The notes under the pieces: generated by a model
The model's input: the letters and a program-made list of their open reading frames with translations, nothing else
What the model was told of the DNA's origin: nothing
Database searches by the model: none
Translations under genes and position numbers: made by a program
DNA from: Sugiyamaella lignohabitans
Lineage: Eukaryota > Ascomycota > Dipodascomycetes > Dipodascales > Trichomonascaceae
Direction of reading: 5' to 3'
Length of the DNA stretch: 64,000 nucleotides
NCBI RefSeq assembly: GCF_001640025.1
Contig: NC_031672.1
Coordinates: forward strand, 1,612,001-1,676,000
Shown: positions 54,437 through 64,000 of the stretch, piece by piece
Layout: each line of letters opens with the position of its first letter
Position numbering within the stretch: position 1 is the stretch's first letter

Positions 54437-55048
54437 TGTGTCTTAAAAGTCAAACACTCAAATGAGGTCAGGCTCAGTGTCTTCGCGTGTTGAACCTGTA
54501 TCCCTATAGAGGACTTCTGCAGGGGGCGGTGATCCGGAACTTTCAGTGAACGCCGACATCGGCTGTGAATGCCAACCGAAAAACATATCTCGGTGGATTT
54601 CAATATGAAATTTTCAGATTTTGGATATAGATTAGGTGACATTATAAAGTGTTCGAGAAAATTAGAAGTCTCAAGTTGACAAGTTGCCTGGTTGAATAGA
54701 GTGAGAAAATGCCGGTTGGCAAGTCGACATAATTAAGGTGTTAAAGCATCACAATAGCAAGCTGGGAAGTTGGCAAGTTGACGAATTTACTAGTCGAGTT
54801 GACTGAAGAACTGGGAAACCTGGTAATTTAATGACAAGAATATTGGAAATATGGCAGATTGAACCAACCAGCCATGACCCCGAAAAATACTAGCCAGATA
54901 TCGCGCTATCCATATCATGGATTAATGCAATCTGAGTAGAATCGTATGAAGAGTCATGGAATCTGGGGCAGAGCTTCATCTACCAATATTTCAAGATTTC
55001 AAGTAGATTGAGCTACTTAGAAGCCATACACTGATGGTTTTCATTGAA
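54437..55048. other. Intergenic upstream of the small coiled-coil gene
   Basis: No gene. Words of the type AAGTTGGCAAGTTGAC recur between 54670 and 54800 as weak short repeats. No hairpin repeat. Confidence 0.45.
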
Positions 55049-55786
55049 TTATTTATAGAGTATTCTGATCATATGCATTAAAAGTGCAAGGATGCTCACC
55101 ATTGCAGAGATGCCACTGCCAACCAGTAGAGCAGCGTTGTATTTGTCAGCTCCTGTAGTTGCGATAAAAATTAAGTTACCAGACGATAAAGAGAATGCTA
55201 TAAGTTCCGTAGCCAAGAGGCCCATGATTTTTCTTTTAGGGTGGATGGTCAATTCGATGGGAGCTAGGTAAAATCTGTGATGCATTGTCAGAAGACGATA
55301 ACTGAAAGTCATTGATTTGAATATCAGGGTCGTAACAAGAGCCAAGTGTTGACGAGAGTCTCTAGGACGCACTCGTAAGCCTAGAAGCACTACAACAAAT
55401 ATAATAATGATATAATCAATTATGGCAGCCAGAAGTCTCGGTACATATGGCCGCAGCTGGCGCAACAGTCTACTCTTCAGAAAGTAGCCTTTATATGCGA
55501 TGTGTTCTTCATAGCAACTTCTACATCTTTGGGTCCCTCCTTTGAAACGATTCGTTGATTTCGGTCTGGCTGTTTGTGCTAGAACTGTAGCTCTAAGAAC
55601 CGTGGTAGGAACGGACGTCCGAGATGTAGAGGAGTCACACAGGGTAGTTGAGCCACTGAGCAGCGATCGTATATCTTCCGCTCTCTCTATCCCATTAGCA
55701 GTCAGAAACTCATTAAGCTCTATCCTGCTGCTTCCATAACACCGTTCTGGCTTAGTAATAATAGATCCAGACATGGTGTTTGTCAA
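55049..55786 (-). CDS. Unrecognised multi-pass membrane protein
   Basis: A 245-residue product (alternative start MSGS at 55774). The first 110 residues are soluble and Ser/Thr/Arg-rich with CRSCYEE. Then come about four hydrophobic segments, near 118-137 (AAIIDYIIIIFVVVLLGL), 147-165, 187-209 and 218-242, separated by short basic loops. No family is recognised. Topology suggests an organelle or plasma membrane protein with a long N-terminal tail. It is transcribed away from the GEA gene. Its large ORF in an AT-rich area is good but not conclusive evidence of coding. Confidence 0.6.
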   Translation of the reverse strand: MTNTMSGSIITKPERCYGSSRIELNEFLTANGIERAEDIRSLLSGSTTLCDSSTSRTSVPTTVLRATVLAQTARPKSTNRFKGGTQRCRSCYEEHIAYKGYFLKSRLLRQLRPYVPRLLAAIIDYIIIIFVVVLLGLRVRPRDSRQHLALVTTLIFKSMTFSYRLLTMHHRFYLAPIELTIHPKRKIMGLLATELIAFSLSSGNLIFIATTGADKYNAALLVGSGISAMVSILALLMHMIRILYK

Positions 55787-56315
55787 TGAATAGCTAGCTT
55801 CTCCAGGACTCTCGAAGTAAACAAATGTTGGGCAGGGGTTTGTATCCTAAAAAGGATAAATAAGGGGTAATTTCATCCAGTCATCCAAAATGAAATTTTG
55901 TATTAAATTAACTATTTAAATTAAAATTTGTGTGATTAGTGTATATATTCTACTTTCTTGTAACAATAGCAAGTGAAATACAAAATAAAATTCAACAAAA
56001 AATTATATACAATATACTTACTAACCAGATACCATGTACATCCACCCCTCATCACCTATCAATAACAATTTAGCACCATCTACCCAACGTTCCGACTCGA
56101 GCGTAGCGAGAGGAGCCACGGGGTCTGGGGCGGAGCCCCAGCCGCCGGAGGCAGACCCCTTCCCCTCCTCCAGTCCCTTCGCGACCCTAAGTACCACTCG
56201 GAAGTCGCCCCACGCAGAGCGGCGCGGGCCGCACAGGATGCAAGAACATTGTACGTGTACAGGTACGCAGTAAGCAGCAGCACGGACTTATCTATCTATC
56301 GGACTCAAAGAGTTT
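55787..56315. other. Divergent promoter region upstream of the GEA gene
   Basis: AT-rich near 55900-56020, with hairpin repeat 26 about 160 nt before the GEA start. Confidence 0.5.
56093..56153. repeat. GC-rich hairpin repeat 26, single arm
   Basis: Inverted orientation, loops GCGTAGC and GGA, followed by GACCCC as at repeats 2 and 5. Confidence 0.9.
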
Positions 56316-59300
56316 ATGGCGAACAAGCAGGTTCGCGACAACAGAAAAAGCGAAGCAATGAGTCCGACAAAGCCGTTATCGGTGGATCCGCTCTTTCTAA
56401 TAACCAATGAGTGCATCACCGTGACCTCGGCCATGCGCAAAAACGCGCGGTGGGCTCAATCAGGGGTCGCAGCGATTCTGGGAGCTTCGTCGTCTCTGGA
56501 GGACGACGAGGGGTTGGCGGCGCGATTGGGCCTTCGAACCAAGTCAGGCCAGGTTGGAGGTGTAAGTTTAGAGGGGCAGAGTGCCTCCGGCGGATGGGGC
56601 TACGCCCCAAACCCCGTTGTTCCAGCTTCTCAGTAGATTGCTGGGATCGTGGAAGGCCCGACTCGAGCGAAGCGAGAGGAGCAGCGGGGTCTGGGGCAGA
56701 GCCCCAGCCGCCGGAGGCGGTGTGATTTGTGGATTGGATGCTAACATTAGCTAAGGATAATCCGCTGATAGCAGGATTCGCGAAACTGAGGAATGATCTG
56801 GCAAGTGTGGACGATTTCGAGCAGATGGACTCGCTGGCGTTGATGAGCCCGTTTTTGGACGTGGTTAGCTCGCAGTCGACTACGGGAGTTATTACGTCCC
56901 TGGGATTGGCTTCGATTGCTAAGTTTTTTGCATTTGGAATTATCAGTAGAGAAAGTGTGAATATTCAGGCCGGGTTGACACAGCTGGCAGTGGCTATTAC
57001 CCACTGTAGGTTTGAAGCGACAGATCAGGCAGAGGATGACGGTGTTTTGTTACGGATTTTATCGTTAATGGAAGAGATTGTCTGTGGAGAGTGTGGAGAT
57101 CTGCTCACTGATGACAGTCTTTGTGAGATTGTAGAGACTTGTTTGAGCATGGCTTGTCAGATGCGACGAGGCGATATTCTTCGTAGAGCAGCCGAGATGA
57201 CTATGATCCGGCTGTCGCAAGCTGTTTTCGCAAGATTACATGATATTGAACCCGATGAAGAGCATGATCCGCCTGTAGAGGATCTGAATAATGACCTTGT
57301 TAAAATGACACAAGCTGAAAACAACCCGGGTTATGAGGAGATTGGTTCTCAGATTCTGGTTAGTGGGGTTGGTGTTGATAGAAGACACAGTGAGGTAGTA
57401 GCTCCAGATGCTGGTATAGTTGCTGTTAGTGTTACAGAGAATGGTTCGGCTGTAACTTCTGATAATAATACGACGGATGCTGCGACGGAAACACCACCTG
57501 CTGTTGCAGCAGCTGTTGCTGCTGCCACTGCTTCTTTAGAGCCAGTTGTAGAGGAAAAGACTCCAGTTGATACAGAAGATACCAGTGTGAATGCTGTAGA
57601 TTCGTCTGAAAGCACTAGTCCAGGTACTCCTTATGGTATTTTTTCGATAAGAGAGGTTTTCCGGGTTCTCGTTTCCATCTTGGATCCTTCGAATTTCCAC
57701 CAGTATACAGACAGTACACGGATCATGTCACTTCGACTGTTGAATGTGGCGTTTGAAATCGCAGGATCTGAAATTCCAAAACACCCTTCTCTTCTTAATC
57801 TTACCACGACAACACTGGCTAAACATCTCTTTCAGCTGGTGCGATACGATAATCCTATACTGTTGCAATCGACATTGCGTATGGTGCTAACTCTGTTGCA
57901 CACTACAGGTGAACATTTAAAACTGCAGCAAGAATTTCTGCTTTCATACCTTCTTAATTCCCTTAGTCCATTAACAGATATTCCACGCGAGGTCGGTGTC
58001 GATAGTATATTCTACGACTCGGTGCCCAATCGCCCAAAACTGGTCAAAGTACCACAACAATCGGTCCCTACGTCCAAAGCCAATACACCAGTGGGTGATA
58101 TTTCCACCAATGGAAATGGCCGTGGAACGCCAATTGGAGGTGGTCACCATGCAATGCTCAACATGAAAACACCGGAAATTAGAGAAATCATGATTGAAGC
58201 ATTAACAAACATGACCCGTTCAGACTCGTTCTTCACCGACTTGTTTGTTAATTACGACTGTGCTGTGGATAGAACCGATCTTTGTGAAGATCTGATTGGA
58301 TTTCTATGTCGTAACGCTTACCCCGACTCAGCCACCTGGTCTACCGCGTCAGTTCCTCCACTTTGTTTGGAGGCAGTTCTAGCACTTGTTTCGTCAATCA
58401 ACTCGAGAATATCCAGACACCGGAAACAACTGGCAACATCCGAATCCGTGGATCAGGTCATGGCTACTAGAGCCCGTAAGAAGGTTGTAATCGCTGCTAC
58501 TGATACATTCAACGCCAATGCTAAGAACGGTATTAAGCAATTTATCGAGCAGAAACTGATACCAGACGACAGCCCTCGGTCAATTGCCCTGTTCCTGAAA
58601 GAATCGGGCAGATTGAGTAAATCGACTCTCGGCGAATACCTGGCCAAGCCAGCTAATAAAAAGGTTATGGAAGCATTTATCGAAGACTTTGATTTCTCGG
58701 AAACCAGAATCGACGAGGCTTTGCGAGAGTTTCTGTCGTGTTTCAGACTACCCGGAGAATCCCAGCAGATCGAGGTCATTTTCGAAAAGTTTGCTGCCCA
58801 ATATTGCAGTGGAAAGGGAAATACTGAAGAGGTTGCCAACGAGGACTCTGCATTTATTTTGAGTTACGCTATTATCATGCTCAACACGGACTCTCATAGT
58901 CCTCAGATTAAAGAACACATGACTCTGGACCAGTTCAAGCGCAATCTTCGAGGCGCCAACGATGGAAAGGACTTTTCTCCCCAGTTTTTGGAGGATATTT
59001 ACAACACAATCAAAGCACGAGAGATTATCATGCCCGATGAGCACGACAATGATGAGACTTTCGATTACGCGTGGCGTAATCTTCTACTCAAAACATCTCA
59101 AGCCGGGAAACTGCTGACAAATAGCGATATAGTCTATGACAGGTACATGTTCGAAGTGAGCTGGAAGCCCATTGTGACCACTCTGTCGTTCATCTTCGCC
59201 ACTGCCACTGACGACACTGTATTCTCTCGTGTCATCACAGGATTCAACCAAATCGCACAAATTGCTACTCATTACCAACTTGTCGACGTCATTGACCATA

Positions 59301-61459
59301 TCATTGCCTGTCTGTCGCGAATCTCGACACTGTCAGTCGGCGACCTGTCAGCACCTACCAACAAAAACGAAATAGTCATTGAAGACGAAAAAGAGGACCG
59401 GATCATCGTGTCTGAACTGTCGGTGCCATTTGGCATGGACTTCAAGTGCCAGATGGCGTCTGTCACGCTGTTCAAGATTGTCAAGTCGTGCACCGGGTCC
59501 ATCCGCAACGGCTGGCAAGATCTCGTGCCAGCATTCACTAACCTATATCTCTACGACATGATCGAGCCAGTTATCGTCACCGACCTCACTTCCACGTACG
59601 GCCTCTCGACGTTAGCCCGGGTTGAGCCCCGCTACTCATTCAAACGAGGCAAAGCCGGCCGCGACGTCGGTCTCCTCTCAACCCTCTCCTCATACCTCAC
59701 GGGATACAGCGACTCGCCGCCCGAGCCCTCGGACGAAGAAGTCGATGCCACGCTCTGTGCCATTGACTGCATCAACTCGTGCGGTGTCAACGACATTCTC
59801 ACCAAACTGAGGTAAGTTCTATTCTGCCTCCGGCGGCTGGGGCTCCGCCCCAGACCCCGCTGCTCCTCTCGCTGCGCTCGAGTCGGGCGTATACGGTCCC
59901 CAGCTCTTTTGTATACGGTCCTCGCAACGACTCGAGCGAAGCGAGAGGAGCAACCAGGGTGTGGGGCGGAGCCCCAGCCGCCGGAGGCACACCCCGTCCT
60001 AGACGTCTACTAACAGTGCCACAGATTCCTCGAGGGAGACGGTTTGGCCCATCTGACGAAGTCGATTGGGCTTTTGCTCCCCAGTTTTGTAGATACCCCA
60101 CCGGCCGTGAAACAGTTGTACTACCCTACGGCGCTGTTTTTGCTGGAGCTGATTTTGTCACTGAGTTCAGGCGGCGAAACTGCCGCCGCGAAGGCTCTGG
60201 AGCATTTGCTTCTGTATATTCAGAAGTGGGAGGTGCTGAATCCCGACTTCTTGTCGCGGGTGACGGCTTATACGCTGATTGTTTTGGCTAAGGGCGGTCA
60301 TCAGAAGGAGCAGGTGGACACGGTTCTCCAGTCGCTTCTTCAGATTAATGTGTCTGTTCTGACACCACTGTCTACGACTGTGAATAAGCCACTTCTTGGT
60401 TTGGCTGAGAGTGATTCTTCTGTGCTTGGTAATAAGGACTTTTGGGACCTCGTCAACTTTTCGCTTATTGACGCTGGCTGTCGCCATGATACGTTTGTGT
60501 TTATCAAGAAGGTCCTCGACAGTTCGCGAGGTACCATCAACAAAGACAATTTCGGGTACTTCCTGGGTGCATTGTGTAGAATAGCAGACGGTTCAGGACC
60601 CAAACCAAAGGAACTCGCTAAACAGCAGTCGCAACAGCAGTCTCAGAAACAGTATGGACGTGGCACGCAGCACCCAAATATCAAGTCGACTAATCAATCG
60701 AAAGAGGCTCAGGCGGCTGCTCAGGAACTTATTAAACAACAGGCAGCAGAACAGTTTGCTGCTCTCGACGAGCTGTATAAAATGGATTTCTTGGTCACAG
60801 ATGTGTTTGAAAAGGGGGCTAGTGACGGCACGTGGAACCTGCTCTGGTATCAGTATATTGAGGCGATTGGCCGTCAATGCGTGAACCCCGATAGAAAATT
60901 ACGTGCTCAGGCTCTGAACTACTTCCAGAGGGTTCTGCTTTCCCAGGAAGTTCATTCCAGACAGGGGTTCGATTGGATCGCTACTTTCGATAGAGCTATT
61001 TTCCCGTTGATTGCCACGATGCTGAAACCCGAGGTCTACGAAATCGACCCTAATGGCATGGCTGCCACAAGACTTCAAGGAGCTTCTCTTCTCTGTAAGA
61101 TATTCCTTCAGTATGTCATCCAAGTGCAACAGCATTCTAAAGACGTTCTCAGCTTGTGGATCCGCATTCTCGACACGTTAGATCGTCTTGTAAACAGCGG
61201 TCAACGAGACTCGCTTAAAGAGTCAGTGGTCGAGTCACTCAAAAACGTCATCCTCGTCGTCAGTTCGTCCGAGTTTGGTGCTGATGAGGAATTCTGGGAT
61301 CAGACTTGGAAACGTCTTGATAGTTTTGTCCCTGGTCTCAAAGAAGAGCTTTTCCCGGCAGCACCACCCTCACCACCTGCACCCCCTGCTCCTGAGACAA
61401 CTCCCCAGACCGAGCAAAATCCCGAGGCAGTCACTGAAACTCCACCTGCTTCTTCTTAA
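56316..61459 (+). CDS. GEA1/GEA2 (GBF1-type) Arf guanine nucleotide exchange factor, three exons
   Basis: Activates Arf1 at the early Golgi. Exon 1 is about 56316-56561 (82 codons, DPLFLITNECITVTSAMRKNARW), exon 2 about 56756-59811 and exon 3 60025-61459, giving 1578 residues. The DCB start, LRREVLR-like HUS region and Sec7 domain (about 650-845) are present. The catalytic Glu750 is in FRLPGESQQIE, with ILSYAIIMLNTDSHSPQ after it. At the first join the standard GTAAGT donor (56562) pairs in frame with the AAG acceptor before DNPLIAGFAKLR; donor 56560 with acceptor 56750 is also in frame. The second intron (59812-60024) is unambiguous, joining LTKLR to FLEGDG. Both introns contain a compound hairpin repeat. 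Yeast has two paralogues and the symbol cannot be chosen. Confidence 0.92.
56582..56718. repeat. GC-rich hairpin repeat 27, compound, in GEA intron 1
   Basis: Diverged left arm: loop GGGGC-TAC-GCCCC, and CTCCTGC hairpin decayed to CCAGCTTCTCAG. Right arm well kept with loop AGA. Starts 20 nt after the donor. Confidence 0.9.
59825..59989. repeat. GC-rich hairpin repeat 28, compound, in GEA intron 2
   Basis: Starts 13 nt after the donor. The middle contains GTATACGGTCC twice. The remaining intron is 48 nt. Confidence 0.92.
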
Positions 61460-61541
61460 TATTTAATATATTCTGCCGTTTGTAGATATCACCTTAACGT
61501 TAGGAGTTCTGTCCTCAAGCGTTGCTGTTCCGGGGGTCAAC

Positions 61542-61600
61542 CTGCCTCCGGCGGCTGGGGCTCCGCCCCAGACCCCGTGGCTCCTGCTTCGCAGGAGTCG
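61542..61600. repeat. GC-rich hairpin repeat 29, single arm
   Basis: Preceded by CCGGGGGTC. Ends in CTCCTGC-TTC-GCAGGAG, then the usual centre GCTGGGACCGT, after which the second arm is missing. About 80 nt beyond the GEA stop. Confidence 0.9.
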
Positions 61601-62447
61601 CTGGGACCGTGGAGATAACGACTCGAACCCGGTGACAGAAGCAGTAGACCGGGGACGAAATTTCTACAGTGATAGACCCAATAAGATAAGCTATGTAAAA
61701 GGGTACAACGTGGACCAATTCATTGTTATAAGCGTGCAACCCCTGAGACAAAGGTAAATTAACGAGGGCATTACAATAAAATGCAACCGTAGCTGCTAAA
61801 ACGCATTTTCGTATAAGTACCTACTCTTAATAAATGGGTCTACAGAGTGAGGGGACATATTCGATACAAGATACACCGGGCTTAAAGTATCTCCCCGCTA
61901 TGCCATAAATTGCCAATTGTTTCTCTTTCCTTTTATCGCTCATATCATGGCAACCAGACAAAGTAGCTCTTGCAAGTTGACGGCAGAAAATGTTTCAAAA
62001 CCTCTCACTGCTATAACTAATGTCCACCATGACCGCATATGGCAAACTCGGGGTACATACACCATAAATATGCAGCCAGAGGTGAAAATCCATGGGTTGA
62101 GCTCGGGTCACGACAGGTCACGACAGGTCACAAGCAACTAAAAACTCAGCTATATACCACTTATATGCTCATGTTCATCTCACATCCTTCCCTCTACATT
62201 TAGATCTACATATACTGTGAACAATTACAGAGCCCTCCTAAAACTGATATATTTATAGATATATTGAGCAGCACCAACAGATGATTTCATACGAAATCAC
62301 GAGTCTGACACCTATGCAAGATACAAAAACAGAGTGAGCTCTTTATATACTCCCCCTCTTCCACACAGACGTCGCTAATTCCTGTCAGCCCCTCACTTGA
62401 CCTCTCACACGATCTTCCCTTCTTTGCACGCCCAGCTGCTGGGGGTC

Positions 62448-62587
62448 TGCCTCCGGCGGCTGGGGCTCCGCCCCAGACCCTGTTTGCTCCTGCTTCGCAG
62501 GAGATTGCTGGGACCGTAAACGAAACGACTCGAGCGGAGCGAGAGGAGCAACCAGGGTCTGGGGCGGAGCCCCAGCCGCCGGAGGCA
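62448..62587. repeat. GC-rich hairpin repeat 30, compound
   Basis: Complete copy: GGGGGTC flank, loop TCC, CTCCTGC-TTC-GCAGGAG, centre GGGACCGTAAACGAAACG, right loop GGA, then GGACCCCCC. A good reference copy for the family, about 220 nt upstream of RPS10. Confidence 0.93.
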
Positions 62588-62805
62588 GGACCCCCCTGAA
62601 CACGCGGCTGAGCCAAAGTCACGTGCACAACGAACTGTGCGAGGAGTGGTGTGACGGTATATTACCTATTTGGGAAATATTTCATTTGTCACTCGGTGGA
62701 CAAGCGACTCAACTTTTTGCTTCCCGTGCATCACAATATCATTACTCAGTTACCAGACAGACGTGAAAACAGGCACATCAACTCCATATCGACGACACAT
62801 TCAAA

Positions 62806-63776
62806 ATGCTGATTCCCAAGGACGACCGTAAGAAGATTCACACTTACCTCTTCAAGGGTATGTTTATTTGATTGCCAAGTGGTGGCTTGTGTGATTGCGA
62901 AGAAGAGAAAGCGACGGCGACTGGTGTACGAGACGAGACGGATGGATTGAATATGGACGAGGAACCGAAGACATATCCACTTGCGACTTGACTTTGAGAC
63001 TAGGTTTGGCAGACGAGAATAGCAAATGTTTCAACAGTCCCTTTAGTTTGAAAGCGGTTGCATGAATACTTTATCAGAAATTTGTGTTAAATATCAACAT
63101 CACTATGAGTGACGACAAACGTAGTAATTACAGTGAAAAGCCAGTGATATATTATGTTCTGCTTCGTACTTAAATATTGTTCATACTCGAATTCAGCTTC
63201 CACTCGGTTTCTACTTGTTAAATATTAGCACCTGAAAAACGGCTGTCAGTGGGTAGTCTTTCTACTCATATTCTCTATTCAGCCTCGTAACCAGTGTCAA
63301 GATCGTTTCACTTTCTCTTCTTTTTGTTGCACAAGTCACTCAGTATTTGTCAAACCAAGACGAATACAACATTTGAACTATCTCGAAACATCTTAACTAA
63401 CTCAAATACAGAGGGTGTTGTTGTTGCCAAGAAGGACTTCAACCAACCCAAGCACGAGGAGATTGACACCAAGAACCTCTATGTCATCAAGGCTCTCCAA
63501 TCCTTGACCTCCAAGGGTTATGTCAAGACTCAATTCTCTTGGCAATACTACTACTACACCCTTACTGACGAGGGTGTTGAGTACCTCCGTGAATGGCTCC
63601 ACCTCCCTGCTGAGATCGTTCCTGCTACCCACAAGAAGCAAGTTCGTCCTCAACTCCCTGGTGGACGTCCCGGCCGTGAGGACAGAAGACCCCGTGGCGG
63701 TTTCGAGGATGGTTACAGAAGAAGAACCGACAAGGAGTCTGCCCCCGGTGAGTACGCTCCTCAATTCAACAAATAA
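62806..63776 (+). CDS. RPS10: RPS10, 40S ribosomal protein eS10, two exons
   Basis: Exons are 62806-62857 and 63412-63776, giving 138 residues. eS10 sits at the beak of the 40S subunit. [27 protein letters not shown] spans the join, with the GTATGT donor after the 17th codon and a CTAACTCAAATACAG end. [31 protein letters not shown] is the winged-helix core. The C-terminus is the usual Arg/Gly-rich tail ([17 protein letters not shown]). Strong codon bias (CTC, AAG, TCC) fits a highly expressed gene. The 554-nt intron is long, as is common for ribosomal protein genes, and has no hairpin repeat. Confidence 0.96.
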
Positions 63777-63917
63777 ATTGTCATCTGATTCATCATGCTA
63801 CCCCTCTTTCACCACGACCCCACCCTAAAAATCCTGAACTCCTAATGTTCTCCTGTGTGTATGAGACTATGTTTTGTATAAATTAAAAAAAACTCGTCAA
63901 AAATAATACTGTCGGTC

Positions 63918-63974
63918 TGCCTCCGGCGGCTGGGGCGCTGCCCCAGACCCCGCTGTGCTCGCTTTGCGAGCTTT
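63918..63974. repeat. GC-rich hairpin repeat 31, single arm
   Basis: Same subfamily as repeats 6 and 13: loop GCT, then TGTGCTCGC-TTT-GCGAGC. It lies about 140 nt downstream of the RPS10 stop and continues close to the window end. Confidence 0.88.
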
Positions 63975-64000
63975 TGGTGGTTGGCTAAGCGGGGTGGAAG

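Larger units (their letters stand above)
61460..62805. other. Intergenic between GEA and RPS10
   Basis: No supported gene. Contains hairpin repeats 29 and 30 and a 10-nt direct repeat GGTCACGACA (two exact copies plus a partial, 62106-62132). The RPS10 promoter lies at its right end. Confidence 0.5.

Noticed and set aside
56530..56545. TTCGAACC at 56533 as a tRNA B-box hint
   Set aside because: It lies within coding exon 1 of the GEA gene and has no matching A box or stem.

Overview
The window reads as nuclear DNA of a budding yeast (Saccharomycotina) with unusually many introns. The proteins match yeast families (RHO2, SEC23, AOS1, GAB1, HDA3, PRP4, SGS1, NST1, ATP14). Introns are common and end in a CTAAC branch site only about 5-20 nt before the acceptor, as in the Yarrowia/Trichomonascaceae side of the group. 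CTG sits where leucine is invariant (for example RHO2 codon 11), so the CTG codon is standard. A UBE2W-type E2 and a methylmalonate-semialdehyde dehydrogenase, both absent from baker's yeast, support an early-branching lineage; Sugiyamaella/Blastobotrys-like is my inference only.

Layout. 1-5460: 3' end of VPS8, a PLP-dependent sulfur amino acid enzyme, MRT4, an unrecognised ORF and FUR1. 5998-15443: NST1 with a spliced 5' leader, then RHO2 (five exons, one of 6 nt) and a UBE2W-like E2. 15655-25075: the RecQ helicase SGS1, 2.2 kb without genes, a GPI-type HsbA-like wall protein and MMSDH. 26052-31592: a short-chain dehydrogenase, ATP14 and ILV2. 31.6-40.1 kb: gene-poor accessory region with a roughly 2 kb inverted duplication carrying two paralogous membrane-protein genes. 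40385-50731: PRP4, HDA3, AOS1, SEC23. 50.7-52.5 kb: gene-poor, with a third partial copy of the non-coding part of the duplication. 52492-63776: GAB1 (PIG-U), a small coiled-coil gene, a membrane protein, a GEA-type Arf GEF and RPS10.

The strongest unexplained signal is a family of GC-rich hairpin elements, about 31 loci in 64 kb. Most are near-palindromic pairs of about 140-160 bp bounded by TGCCTCCGGCGGC and its complement. They are absent from the recognised coding exons. Eleven of about 27 inferred introns carry one, usually starting 13-31 nt after the donor; subtracting the element mostly leaves an ordinary 48-68 nt intron. Five of seven convergent gene pairs have a copy between their 3' ends. 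Between copies, loops vary and stems change in a compensatory way, so the fold looks maintained.

Most genes are ordinary housekeeping: secretion (SEC23, GEA, GAB1, VPS8), chromatin and genome stability (HDA3, SGS1), ribosome and splicing (MRT4, RPS10, PRP4), ubiquitin-like conjugation (AOS1, UBE2W), metabolism (FUR1, ILV2, MMSDH). No operon logic, tRNA, rRNA, CRISPR array or intact transposase was seen. All exon calls come from reading splice signals and conserved protein context by eye, not from transcripts.
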